Origin: Acidocella sp. 35-58-6
GTDB taxonomy: Bacteria > Pseudomonadota > Alphaproteobacteria > Acetobacterales > Acetobacteraceae
Reading direction: 5' to 3'
DNA length: 7,277 bases
Assembly: GCA_002281005.1 (NCBI GenBank)
Contig: NCFD01000051.1
Location: 1 to 7,277, forward strand
Positions 1 to 7,035 of this stretch are shown here, piece by piece. Position numbers and translations under genes: made by a program. The stretch's first letter is position 1, and each line of letters starts with the position of its first letter. Below the pieces are notes generated by a model. The model was not told where the DNA came from. It made no database searches and worked only from the letters and a program-made list of their open reading frames with translations.

Positions 1-1395
1 AGGCTCCTGAGCGGGCGCAAAGAAATCGATCATGCGAGAGAACCGCTCCCGCCCGGCGGTTTGAGCCGCCACAATTGATGCGAGTGATGCTGCACCCGCA
101 ACCCCAAACAAAGGCCGCGCCGAAACCATGTTGGTGAAATACACGGCGGGAATGCCGGCTTCCTTGGCGGCCTGCACCAGAGGTGTAGTGCCCACTGCCA
201 GATCAGGTTTGACCTCGCGCATCGCCCCCACGTCCTGCTCGAGTGACGCGCGGTATTGCACGTGAGTCCCACGGGCTTCCAACCACTCACGGTCAGCCTG
301 GCTCCATTCAGTACGCGGCAACGCTGTGCCGACGTAAGGAATGGTAGCGCCTGCTTCGACTAAAATTCTGGCTACCAATAGTTCCGATCCCTCGTAACCC
401 GAGACCACCATACGGGCACTCACCTGGTTGCTAGCCAGAACAGTTTTTATGGCCGGTAAAATTTTAGCTTTTGCTGAATCGATCGCAGCTCCACCAACAT
501 CGGCGGCTTTACCAATCGCATCGAGCCAGTCCGCCGTGCCGTCTAATCCAACCGGCGCAGAGCCAACAACCGGCCGCCCGGCTGCCGCAAACTCACGGAT
601 GGTTGCGGTATAAAATGGATGCACGGCCGCGGCCACTGTGCAGTCAAGTGCGCCATATAAATCACGCCATTCACGCGCCGGCATACCTGGTGCCAATGAA
701 AGACCCATCGGGGCCAGCAATGCCGCCACACCCGGCGGGTCAGCCGGGAATAACTCCCCAATCAATGACACACGCTTGCCATCAGCCATCGGCCCGCGGG
801 GGCGTGCCACCGCACCACGCTCAGCCTCACCGCGTGCGTATTTTAACATCGCGCCGGCCAGCACATCCTTAGCTTCGGCGTGGGTTGGCACCCCAAACCC
901 CGGCACATCGATGCCGATGATGCGCACGCCGTCAATTTCTTTGGGTAATAAATCCAGTGGCACGCCCGACGCGGTAGGAACACATAAATTGATGATAACC
1001 ACTGCATCGTAATCATCGGGCCTGGCGGTTTCACGCACCGCTTTACGAATATCTTCAAACAACTGGCCGGTTACCAATGTCTCCGAGTCAAACGGCACGT
1101 ACCCTACACTGCGGCGGGCGCCGTAAAAATGTGAGGTGAAGGTAAGGCCATAAACACAACAGGCTGAACCCGATAGAATCGTCGCCACCCGCCGCATGCG
1201 CAGCCCAACGCGCAGGCTACCGAATGCCGGGCACATTGATTGCGGTTGATCATGCGGGCCTTGCGGATAATCCATCGCCAACTTGTCCAGCATTTCGGAT
1301 TTCCCAGCCGCGCGAGCGGCAGCCTGCATGGTCTGCTTGCCACCGTGGCAAGAAGCAGGCTCAAGTTTCACAGGTGGAATAACGGCGCCATCCAT
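1..1395 (-). CDS. bchY: BchY, chlorophyllide a oxidoreductase subunit (3' end cut by window edge)
   Basis: BchY is a NifD-like subunit of chlorophyllide a oxidoreductase (BchXYZ). With BchZ it holds the catalytic part that reduces the B-ring C7-C8 double bond of chlorophyllide a, using electrons from BchX. I read 465 codons without a stop from ATG 1395 to base 1. Family proteins are around 480-510 residues, so only the last few tens are missing. The conserved N-terminal block is plain: SMCPAFGSLRVGLRMRR near residues 53-69, then SGSACCVYGLTFTSHFYGAR near 75-94. C55, C79/C80 and C138 (in INLCVP) are the candidate iron-sulfur ligands, by position relative to the family. The start lies 3 bp after the bchX stop and in the same frame. 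A GAAGGG ribosome-binding-like stretch sits 9 nt upstream, inside bchX. bchZ is expected next, outside the window. The name is secure; the C-terminus is not seen. Confidence 0.96.
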   Translation of the reverse strand, partial: MDGAVIPPVKLEPASCHGGKQTMQAAARAAGKSEMLDKLAMDYPQGPHDQPQSMCPAFGSLRVGLRMRRVATILSGSACCVYGLTFTSHFYGARRSVGYVPFDSETLVTGQLFEDIRKAVRETARPDDYDAVVIINLCVPTASGVPLDLLPKEIDGVRIIGIDVPGFGVPTHAEAKDVLAGAMLKYARGEAERGAVARPRGPMADGKRVSLIGELFPADPPGVAALLAPMGLSLAPGMPAREWRDLYGALDCTVAAAVHPFYTATIREFAAAGRPVVGSAPVGLDGTADWLDAIGKAADVGGAAIDSAKAKILPAIKTVLASNQVSARMVVSGYEGSELLVARILVEAGATIPYVGTALPRTEWSQADREWLEARGTHVQYRASLEQDVGAMREVKPDLAVGTTPLVQAAKEAGIPAVYFTNMVSARPLFGVAGAASLASIVAAQTAGRERFSRMIDFFAPAQEP

Positions 1396-1398
1396 CGG

Positions 1399-2367
1399 CT
1401 ATGACCCTTCATACACAACTTCGAGCGACGGAATTTCGACGTGATCAACACCGCACATATCGGCGAAGGTTGCGGGGTCGAGCACCACATCACGCCCTAC
1501 GGCATCGCCTTTGAACAGGCCAAGCAAACCATCCTGCGTCAGCGGTGTTGGCCGCACCGGTGGTGCTTCGGCAACCGCCATGCCTAATTGTTCAAACAGC
1601 GGCCCCCATTGGCTTTGCGAGGTGCCGATGATTTCATAATTCGCACTCTTGCGGCGAATATCCTCATCCGCCGGAATGGCGGCGAGAATGGGGATTCCTA
1701 CCGCGCTGCAAAATGCCTGCGCCTCGCCGGTGCCGTCATCCTTATTAATGACCATGCCAGCCACACCGACATTACCGCCGAGGTTGCGGAAATAATCCAC
1801 CGCCGAGCAAACGTTATTGGCCACATACAGTGATTGCAGGTCGTTGGAGGCCACCACAATCACCTTCTGGCAAAGGTCACGCGCAATTGGCAGGCCAAAG
1901 CCGCCACACACCACGTCTCCTAAAAAGTCCAGCAGCACATAGTCAAAATCCCAATCCTGGAAGCCGAGCTTATCGAGCAGTTCAAACCCGTGAATGATGC
2001 CGCGCCCACCACAACCGCGCCCCACTTCAGGGCCACCAAGCTCCATGGCAAATACGCCGTCGCGCTTGAAGCAGACATCGCCGATCACCACCGCCTCACC
2101 GGCGGCCTTTTTCTTTGAGGATGTCTCAATGATGGTTGGGCATGAACGGCCACCGAACAACAGTGACGTGGTATCAGACTTCGGATCACACCCAATCAGC
2201 AAAACCCGTTTGCCCTGCTGTGCCATCATGTAGGAAAGATTGGCCAGCGTAAAACTTTTCCCGATTCCCCCTTTGCCATAGATCGCGATGATCTGAGTCT
2301 TTTTAGGGGGCTTCACCGACGACTCGGCAGAGATATCCGGCAGAATACGGCCCGGTGTCGCGTTCAT
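1399..2367 (-). CDS. bchX: BchX, chlorophyllide a oxidoreductase iron protein
   Basis: BchX is the NifH/BchL-like ATPase of chlorophyllide a oxidoreductase. The homodimer holds one [4Fe-4S] cluster and passes electrons to BchYZ with ATP hydrolysis. Read from ATG 2367 it has 322 residues. The P-loop YGKGGIGKS is at about 30-38, the switch region GCDPKSDTT at 59-67, and the two cluster cysteines are C119 (GRGCGGRG) and C154 (DVVCGGFG). An N-terminal arm of about 25 residues before the P-loop strand is typical of BchX rather than BchL. I chose ATG 2367 because it overlaps the bchC stop as ATGA and has GGAG 6 nt upstream. A TTG four codons earlier (2379) also opens the frame, but that codon runs into the GGAG itself and is a poor start. 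The gene is translationally coupled to bchC and leads directly into bchY. No key residue is missing. Confidence 0.97.
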   Translation of the reverse strand: MNATPGRILPDISAESSVKPPKKTQIIAIYGKGGIGKSFTLANLSYMMAQQGKRVLLIGCDPKSDTTSLLFGGRSCPTIIETSSKKKAAGEAVVIGDVCFKRDGVFAMELGGPEVGRGCGGRGIIHGFELLDKLGFQDWDFDYVLLDFLGDVVCGGFGLPIARDLCQKVIVVASNDLQSLYVANNVCSAVDYFRNLGGNVGVAGMVINKDDGTGEAQAFCSAVGIPILAAIPADEDIRRKSANYEIIGTSQSQWGPLFEQLGMAVAEAPPVRPTPLTQDGLLGLFKGDAVGRDVVLDPATFADMCGVDHVEIPSLEVVYEGS

Positions 2368-3293
2368 GTTGAACTCCAATCAATGATCATTTTCAGGCAG
2401 GTAGAATTTTCAAATGCAGTTTTATAAGCGCCGTCTGCTTCATGCGGAGAGGCGTGGTGGGTGATGAGCCCATCAAGATTTAACACCCCTGCTTCGGCGA
2501 GGTTTTTAACCGCGGCTAAATCAGCTGGCTGCCATTGCGCGGCAATACGCAGGCGGGCTTCACGCATGAAGGCAGGAGCAAAAGCGAACTGCAGGTTTGC
2601 ATAAAACCCGGCGAGCACAATCTCACCACCGGGCGCCAAACGCGCAACCAGCGTGTCCAGTATCGATGAGTCGCCACTGGCGTCGTAAATTGTTTTATAA
2701 TCGCGCCTGGTATCTTCATCCGGCTTGCAAACCCGGTAACCATCAGCACCATTATGCCGTGCTGGATTGGTCTCCCACACGGTTGGCGTGGCACCGGCGA
2801 TAACCGCGATGCGCGCCAGCAGCCTGCCGACCACGCCGTGGCCCACAATCAAGTCAGGTTGCGCGGCATGATTGGCGCTGGCGTGATATGCCGTGGCAGC
2901 CAGAGCCAGCAAGGCGCCCCGCTCGCCGAGTGATTCAGCAATTTTGGTCACTCGCGACTCCGGGACCACCAACCGCGAGGCTGTGGCGCCAAACAGTCCG
3001 CGCACCTCACCAAAACAGTTCGAGCCCGGCACAAATACAAATTCACCAATGCGTTGGCGTTTCGAGAGCGGCGCCTCGACAACCCGGCCCACCGATTCAT
3101 AGCCCGGTACCAGCGGGTAACCCATACCGGGGAACGGCGGCATATCGCCGCTCCAAAACAAACGCTCAGTGCCGGTACTAATCCCGCTATAGGCCACCTC
3201 CACCACCAGGTCGGAATCACCAGGGTCGTTCAAACGTAACGAGGCTAACTCGATACGTTTTGGTTCCCGGATGACAACGGCTTGGCTTTCCAC
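2364..3293 (-). CDS. bchC: BchC, 3-hydroxyethyl bacteriochlorophyllide a dehydrogenase
   Basis: BchC is an NAD-dependent enzyme of the medium-chain dehydrogenase fold. It oxidises the C3 hydroxyethyl group of 3-hydroxyethyl bacteriochlorophyllide a to the acetyl group, late in bacteriochlorophyll a synthesis. The protein has 309 residues, as usual for the family. The N-terminal GroES-like part carries [31 protein letters not shown] (about 36-66). The Rossmann glycine motif GHGVVG is at 151-156, and a second glycine turn, [11 protein letters not shown], is at 220-230. The start is GTG, supported by GAAAGG 8 nt upstream. The stop overlaps the bchX start by ATGA. A 97-bp gap with a promoter and PpsR-like operators separates the gene from crtF, so it probably has its own transcription start and also receives read-through from crtEF. 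Residues look intact. Confidence 0.96.
   Translation of the reverse strand: MESQAVVIREPKRIELASLRLNDPGDSDLVVEVAYSGISTGTERLFWSGDMPPFPGMGYPLVPGYESVGRVVEAPLSKRQRIGEFVFVPGSNCFGEVRGLFGATASRLVVPESRVTKIAESLGERGALLALAATAYHASANHAAQPDLIVGHGVVGRLLARIAVIAGATPTVWETNPARHNGADGYRVCKPDEDTRRDYKTIYDASGDSSILDTLVARLAPGGEIVLAGFYANLQFAFAPAFMREARLRIAAQWQPADLAAVKNLAEAGVLNLDGLITHHASPHEADGAYKTAFENSTCLKMIIDWSST
2374..2377 (-). promoter_or_regulatory. Ribosome binding site of bchX
   Basis: GGAG lies 6 nt before ATG 2367, inside the last codons of bchC. It settles the bchX start in favour of the ATG over the upstream in-frame TTG at 2379, which lies next to the motif rather than after it. Confidence 0.7.
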
Positions 3294-3301
3294 GGTTCTG
3301 A

Positions 3302-3307
3302 CCTTTC
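3302..3307 (-). promoter_or_regulatory. Ribosome binding site of bchC (GTG start)
   Basis: GAAAGG ends 8 nt before GTG 3293. No ATG is better placed, so this purine stretch decides the non-ATG start. Confidence 0.65.
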
Positions 3308-3351
3308 AAGGGCAGTTGCGGTCGGGCCTTGTGTCGGCGCCCTCCCGATAT

Positions 3352-3369
3352 TGTCAGACTAACTAGACA
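3352..3369. promoter_or_regulatory. PpsR/CrtJ operator 1 of the bchC promoter
   Basis: The sequence is TGTCAGACTAACTAGACA, a perfect TGT-N12-ACA with outer arms TGTC/GACA. This is the known PpsR (CrtJ) target in purple bacteria, where the protein represses photosynthesis genes under oxygen or light. The site covers the proposed -10 element of bchC on the minus strand, so binding would block polymerase. Confidence 0.8.
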
Positions 3370-3383
3370 CTATTTAATGTCAA
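3356..3383 (-). promoter_or_regulatory. Sigma70-like promoter of bchC
   Basis: On the minus strand a consensus -35 TTGACA (3383-3378) is followed after 16 bp by TAGTCT (3361-3356), a 4-of-6 match to TATAAT. Transcription would start near 3349 and give a leader of about 55 nt before the GTG start. Each element lies inside one of the two PpsR-like sites. The -35 is strong; the -10 is only a fair match. Confidence 0.6.
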
Positions 3384-3395
3384 GAAAAACTTACG
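3378..3395. promoter_or_regulatory. PpsR/CrtJ operator 2 of the bchC promoter (imperfect)
   Basis: TGT-N12-ACG, one base off the consensus in the outer right arm, which overlaps the crtF stop codon. It starts exactly 8 bp after operator 1. This is the spacing at which CrtJ is known to bind cooperatively at the Rhodobacter bchC promoter. The left arm TGTC forms part of the -35 TTGACA read on the minus strand. Confidence 0.6.
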
Positions 3396-4521
3396 TAACG
3401 ACGCGGGCTATGATGACACTGGTCAACATCGGCTGGCTGGTTGGGATTTGGCGAACCTTGGTAAAGCCTGCTTCGGCGAGCATGGCGTTAATTTCAGCGG
3501 GCCGGCGGGCGCGGCCGCTGCCCATTGCCAGTAAATAAAAGCCAAAATAGGCATCTCCCACCGGCTCAGCGCCTTTGGTTCCCGCCATCGGTTCGGCCAG
3601 CAAAAGCACCCCATGCGGCGGGAGAGCCGCCCGCGCTGATTTGAGAATATGTAAGGCCAATTTGTCAGGATGGTCGTGCAACACCCTGATCAAGGTGATA
3701 ATGTCGGCACCTTTCGGCAGCGCATCATCACCAAAGTCGCCGCCATAGGCTTGCGCACGGCCTGCCAGATTATCCCGCTCAAACGCCTGGGTGGCAGCGA
3801 CGGCAACCGGGGGCAAATCGAACAACCGGAGCTGCAGTTCCGGCGCGTGCGGGGCCAGCAGACGCAGAAAACTGCCATCGCCGCCGCCAACATCCATCAA
3901 AACCCGATGCCGGTTGAAGGGGTAGGCTGCAATGATCTCGCGGGCCACCATCGGCTGTGATGCCGCCATCAGGGCCGAATAGGCCGCAGATTGCCCAGTG
4001 TTGCCACGATACGGCCAGAACTGGCTCAACTGGGTTTTGGCCTGGCCGCGAAGCAGTGCAACGGGGTCGGCAAGGTCAGCGTAAAACATCCGGTGGTGCG
4101 CCACCATGGCTGCAATGCTCGGGTTGCCGCGCAACGCCGCCCCTAACGGGCCAAGCCGGAAAGATGTCCCCTGGCGGGAGAGCAACCGCAATGAAACCGC
4201 CGCATTGAGCAGCATCAGCATCGAAGCCACCGGAATGCTATAACGCACAGCCAACACCTCGGCGGAGGCTGATTGACGGGCCAGGGTGTTAAACAGGTCA
4301 AGCTCAACGCAGGTGGCAAGGACCTGCGCGTAGACAAACCCGGCGCACAGATCGAACAACGCCCTGGCCTCACGCCGGGCGACCCGCCGGGTGAGTGGGA
4401 AACGTGCGGCCCAGCCCTGAAAACGTGGATTGGCGAGGCATTTGTCTCGCCAATCAAGCCAAAAACGATTCAGTAACCTTACCCTAAAGGGATCATTCTC
4501 TGCCAAGGTGGCCGGTGGCAT
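3391..4521 (-). CDS. crtF: CrtF, hydroxyneurosporene (demethylspheroidene) O-methyltransferase
   Basis: CrtF uses S-adenosylmethionine to methylate the C-1 hydroxyl made by CrtC, giving the methoxy end group of spheroidene- and spirilloxanthin-type carotenoids. The protein has 376 residues, in the usual range. The N-terminal block WRDKCLANPRFQGWAARFPL (about 24-43) and the dimerisation-type helix ALFDLCAGFVYAQVLATCVEL (54-74) are CrtF-like. The SAM-binding loop DVGGGDG is at 210-216. The motif VLHDHPD (280-286) holds the His282 expected as general base in this O-methyltransferase class. LAEP follows at 308-311. The ATG lies 6 bp after the crtE stop with no clear Shine-Dalgarno sequence, so translation is probably coupled to crtE. 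The stop lies at the edge of the bchC promoter. Nothing is truncated. Confidence 0.95.
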   Translation of the reverse strand: MPPATLAENDPFRVRLLNRFWLDWRDKCLANPRFQGWAARFPLTRRVARREARALFDLCAGFVYAQVLATCVELDLFNTLARQSASAEVLAVRYSIPVASMLMLLNAAVSLRLLSRQGTSFRLGPLGAALRGNPSIAAMVAHHRMFYADLADPVALLRGQAKTQLSQFWPYRGNTGQSAAYSALMAASQPMVAREIIAAYPFNRHRVLMDVGGGDGSFLRLLAPHAPELQLRLFDLPPVAVAATQAFERDNLAGRAQAYGGDFGDDALPKGADIITLIRVLHDHPDKLALHILKSARAALPPHGVLLLAEPMAGTKGAEPVGDAYFGFYLLAMGSGRARRPAEINAMLAEAGFTKVRQIPTSQPMLTSVIIARVVT

Positions 4522-4527
4522 GATGGC

Positions 4528-5397
4528 TCAGGCCGCAACACGGCTTAAGCTCTTCGGTACCAGCCGCTTCGCCTCCTGCGCAATCAACGCGCGCAGCGGT
4601 ACCGCGCCAGCACAATCCGGGATCGAGGCTGCAGCCTGCGCCGCCAGAGATTCCAGCAGGTCGAGCGCCCCATTGATGCCATAGGCTCGCACCGCGCTCG
4701 GCCGCTCCAGGGCAGCATCGCGCCCCACGGGTTTGCCGCAATCTTCGGAACTGGCCACCGCATCAAGCAGGTCGTCAGCCACCTGATACGCCTCACCCAA
4801 GGCCTCGCCCAAGCCCCGCCAGGGTTGCGGGTCGGCCCCGGCGGCTGCCGCACCGGCGATGGTGGCTGCCGAAAAAAGCGCACCGGTTTTGGCCCGCTGA
4901 TACACTGAGAGATCAGGCTTCGGCTCACTCTCCCACGCCTGGCCCGCCGCAATGCCGTTGGGCATACCCACCGCCTGCGCGATGGTAAGCACCAGCGGCC
5001 CCAGCCGCGCCGGGGTGTTGAGCGTCCCCCAAGCCAGTAATTGAAACGACAGCACAATCAAGGCATCGCCCGCCAGCACCGCCAACGGTGCGCCATAAGC
5101 CGCGTGCACTGATGGCTTGCCGCGCCGGGTGGCTGCATCATCAAAACAAGGCAGATCGTCATGCACCAGCGAGGCGCAATGCAGTAACTCAATGGCACAG
5201 GCTGCGGCATCAGAAGCGTATGGATTATCATCACCGCAGGCCGCGGCGACAGCCAAGCAAAGCCTTGGCCGTACCCTTGCACCGCGCGGGAATACCGCAT
5301 GACGCATGGCAGCGGCGAGCAGAGGCGGCGCCGGCGGGGCATGGGTGCGGGTAAAAGCTAGATTCAAGCCAGCCTCAATGCGCGACGCTGCATCCAT
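4528..5397 (-). CDS. crtE: CrtE, geranylgeranyl diphosphate synthase
   Basis: CrtE condenses isoprenyl diphosphates to GGPP, the C20 precursor of carotenoids and of the chlorophyll tail. It is a cytosolic, Mg-dependent, all-helical prenyltransferase. The protein has 289 residues, the usual length for the purple-bacterial form. The first Asp-rich motif DDLPCFDD is at 80-87 with the following RRGKPSVH, and the second, DDLLD, is at 208-212 after YQVA. The residues GARVRPRL (39-46) match the diphosphate-binding region in the CrtE form. ATG 5397 has AGGAGAG ending 5 nt upstream, a strong ribosome binding site. The gene opens the crtEF operon and diverges from crtD across a 105-bp gap with a PpsR-like site. 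The exact product chain length is inferred from family and context. Confidence 0.95.
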   Translation of the reverse strand: MDAASRIEAGLNLAFTRTHAPPAPPLLAAAMRHAVFPRGARVRPRLCLAVAAACGDDNPYASDAAACAIELLHCASLVHDDLPCFDDAATRRGKPSVHAAYGAPLAVLAGDALIVLSFQLLAWGTLNTPARLGPLVLTIAQAVGMPNGIAAGQAWESEPKPDLSVYQRAKTGALFSAATIAGAAAAGADPQPWRGLGEALGEAYQVADDLLDAVASSEDCGKPVGRDAALERPSAVRAYGINGALDLLESLAAQAAASIPDCAGAVPLRALIAQEAKRLVPKSLSRVAA

Positions 5398-5402
5398 GGA
5401 CG

Positions 5403-5409
5403 CTCTCCT
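5403..5409 (-). promoter_or_regulatory. Ribosome binding site of crtE
   Basis: AGGAGAG ends 5 nt before ATG 5397. It is the strongest Shine-Dalgarno match next to an uncontested start in the window and fixes the crtE start. Confidence 0.75.
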
Positions 5410-5415
5410 GGCGAT

Positions 5416-5438
5416 GTTGACCGGTCTAAATTGTCAAC
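5416..5438. repeat. Inverted repeat GTTGAC-N11-GTCAAC in the crtE leader region
   Basis: Perfect 6-bp arms at 5416-5421 and 5433-5438, with a second small palindrome GACCGGTC (5419-5426) inside. It lies between crtE and the divergent operator. It may be a regulator half-site pair. The arms are too short and widely spaced for a terminator, and no T-run follows. Confidence 0.4.
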
Positions 5439-5448
5439 TTTAATTGTC

Positions 5449-5475
5449 ATTAAATATGTGCATATTAGTTGACAC
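5449..5475 (-). promoter_or_regulatory. Possible promoter of crtE (weak)
   Basis: On the minus strand TTTAAT (5454-5449) matches TATAAT at 5 of 6 positions. The best -35 is GTGTCA (5475-5470), only 4 of 6, with a short 15-bp spacer. A start near 5442 would leave a leader of about 45 nt containing the strong crtE ribosome binding site. The weak -35 would fit a need for an activator, but this is a guess. Confidence 0.28.
5457..5474. promoter_or_regulatory. PpsR/CrtJ operator in the crtE-crtD divergent gap
   Basis: TGTGCATATTAGTTGACA fits TGT-N12-ACA exactly. Its right end is also the -35 TTGACA of the proposed crtD promoter, and it lies just upstream of the possible crtE -10. One bound repressor could therefore act on both divergent genes. 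A weaker match, TGT-N12-TCA, lies at 5432-5449, 7 bp away, and TGT-N12-GCA lies at 5445-5462. Confidence 0.72.
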
Positions 5476-5497
5476 TCGGTCAAGACATTTCGATACT
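5469..5497 (+). promoter_or_regulatory. Sigma70-like promoter of crtD
   Basis: TTGACA (5469-5474), a 17-bp spacer, and GATACT (5492-5497), a 4-of-6 match to TATAAT. A start 6-8 bp downstream falls on or next to ATG 5503, so the transcript would have little or no leader. The -35 overlaps the PpsR-like operator. Confidence 0.5.
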
Positions 5498-5502
5498 GCC
5501 GC

Positions 5503-7035
5503 ATGGCCCAGCGGAAAATCATCGTCATTGGCGCCGGAATCGGCGGGTTGGTCGCCGCCATGCAACTGGCCCATGCCGGGCTGGATGTGACTGTCTGCGA
5601 ATCAGCGGCCTCGGCCGGCGGCAAATTACGCGAGATCACCGTCGATGGCGCAGCCATCGACGCCGGACCTACCGTGTTCACGCTACGGCCGATCTTCGAT
5701 GCGATATTCGCGGCAATCGGCGAACAACTTGACCATCATATCAACCTGGAACCGCTAGACTGTCTGGCGCGGCATGTCTGGGAGGATGGTGCACGGTTGG
5801 ATTTATTTGCCGATACCGAGCGTAATGCCGCTGCCATAAGCGCCTTCGCGGGTTTGGCGGCAGCCCAGGCGTATCGGAAGTTTGCCAGACGTAGCGCCGA
5901 GATTTTTGCGACGCTCGATGCCAGCTTCATGCAGCGCCCGCAGCCGGGGTTGCTGGGGCTGCTGCAACATGCCGCCCCAGCTCACGGGCTAGGCCTGCTA
6001 CGTCTCGCACCATTTACGAGCCTGTGGGATGAGCTGGGACGATATTTCAGCAACCCAAAACTGCGCCAATTATTTGCCCGCTACGCCACCTATTGCGGTT
6101 GCTCGCCGTACGACGCGCCCGCCACTTTAATGCTGGTGGCACACGCCGAACAACGCGGTGTGTGGCGAATTAAGGGCGGCATGTACCGGTTGGCGGAAGC
6201 CGTGGTGAGGCTGGCCGAAGCCCGTGGTGCTGTGTTTCGTTTTAACGCACCGGTTGCCGAAGTTACCTCCCACCATGGCCGTGCCAGCGGCGTGAAGCTG
6301 CACTCTGGCGAGCTGCTGGTAGCCGATGCCGTTATCGCCAACGCCGACCTCGCCGCCTTGAGCGCCGGTTATTTTGGTGATGTTGCAAAATCTGCAGCGA
6401 GCGGCCTCACCAAAGGCGCTAAACGCTCACTATCCGCCGTAACCTGGGCGATGAAAGGCAAGGCTTCAGGGCTGGACCTTGCCCACCATAATGTTTTTTT
6501 CGCTAATGATTACAGCGCGGAATTTGCCGCCGTAAAAGCTGGCACCTTACCAGATGACCCCACAATTTATATTTGCGCCCCAACCGAGACTGCATTTTTT
6601 TGCCTGATCAACGCGCCGGCTTCTGGCGATCAATCCCGGCCAAGCGGCCTTGAGGAGGAACAATGTCTCAACGTGATGCTGGCGAAGCTGCAAAGATGCG
6701 GGCTGCGGCTGGAACCTTCAGCGATGATCCGAACCGGACCACAAATGTTCAACCATTTATTCCCGGCCTCGGGCGGGGCCCTGTACGGCCGCGCCCTGAC
6801 GGGATGGCGGGATTCATTCCGCCGCCCGGGGAGCACAACAAAATTGCCGGGGTTGTACCTGGCCGGTGGAGCGATCCATCCGGGACCGGGACTGCCGATG
6901 GCGGCAATGTCAGGCAGCTTGGCGGCCACCCAGATTTTGCAGGACCTCGCTTTACGCAATCGATCAAGCCGGGTGGTTATGCCTGGTGGTATGTCGATGC
7001 CATCAGCGATGATGGGCTCCAAGCGCTCACCCTGA
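5503..7035 (+). CDS. crtD: CrtD, hydroxyneurosporene / methoxyneurosporene C-3,4 desaturase
   Basis: CrtD is a flavin amine-oxidase-fold carotenoid desaturase of the phytoene desaturase family. It introduces the C-3,4 double bond in 1-hydroxy or 1-methoxy carotenoids, probably at the membrane. The protein has 510 residues. The FAD dinucleotide motif GAGIGGL is at 10-16 with E33 closing the fold, then GGKLRE and DAGPTVFT (near 53-60). The C-terminal FAD signature LPGLYLAGGAIHPGPGLPMAAMSG is at about 448-471. Homology seems to end near D481. The last 29 or so residues look like read-out across the crtC start region. There is no Shine-Dalgarno sequence before ATG 5503, and the promoter suggests a leaderless message. 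The context with crtC, crtF and crtE favours CrtD over CrtI; the length and the GGAIHPGPG form agree. Confidence 0.93.
   Translation: MAQRKIIVIGAGIGGLVAAMQLAHAGLDVTVCESAASAGGKLREITVDGAAIDAGPTVFTLRPIFDAIFAAIGEQLDHHINLEPLDCLARHVWEDGARLDLFADTERNAAAISAFAGLAAAQAYRKFARRSAEIFATLDASFMQRPQPGLLGLLQHAAPAHGLGLLRLAPFTSLWDELGRYFSNPKLRQLFARYATYCGCSPYDAPATLMLVAHAEQRGVWRIKGGMYRLAEAVVRLAEARGAVFRFNAPVAEVTSHHGRASGVKLHSGELLVADAVIANADLAALSAGYFGDVAKSAASGLTKGAKRSLSAVTWAMKGKASGLDLAHHNVFFANDYSAEFAAVKAGTLPDDPTIYICAPTETAFFCLINAPASGDQSRPSGLEEEQCLNVMLAKLQRCGLRLEPSAMIRTGPQMFNHLFPASGGALYGRALTGWRDSFRRPGSTTKLPGLYLAGGAIHPGPGLPMAAMSGSLAATQILQDLALRNRSSRVVMPGGMSMPSAMMGSKRSP

Noticed and set aside
471..872. Plus-strand open frame of 133 codons opposite bchY.
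   Set aside because: It lies wholly antisense to strongly conserved BchY sequence, has no family features, and is expected by chance in GC-rich DNA.
1104..1364. Minus-strand open frame of 86 codons inside the bchY 5' part.
   Set aside because: Same strand but wrong frame. The neighbouring frame reads the conserved BchY N-terminus without interruption from 1395.
2368..2379. Longer bchX start at TTG 2379, adding four residues.
   Set aside because: The TTG runs directly into the GGAG that serves ATG 2367, and the ATG gives a standard ATGA overlap with the bchC stop.
3322..3349. Short inverted repeat TCGGG...CCCGA in the bchC leader, considered as a crtF terminator or attenuator.
   Set aside because: Arms are only 5 bp with a long loop and no T-run. 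It lies downstream of the predicted bchC start on the minus strand and gives no terminator signature.
5469..5483. Canonical FNR/FnrL box.
   Set aside because: The spacer between TTGAC and GTCAA is 5 bp, not the 4 bp of FNR boxes, so I list it only as an unexplained repeat.
6630..7022. Minus-strand open frame of 130 codons opposite crtD/crtC.
   Set aside because: Antisense to the conserved CrtD FAD signature and the CrtC start. The composition is Pro/Arg-rich as expected for a shadow frame, with no convincing start context.
5503..7035. Calling this gene crtI (phytoene desaturase).
   Set aside because: The position between crtE and crtC, divergent from crtE, and the GGAIHPGPGLP form of the C-terminal motif fit CrtD. 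Both belong to one superfamily, so a tree would settle it fully.
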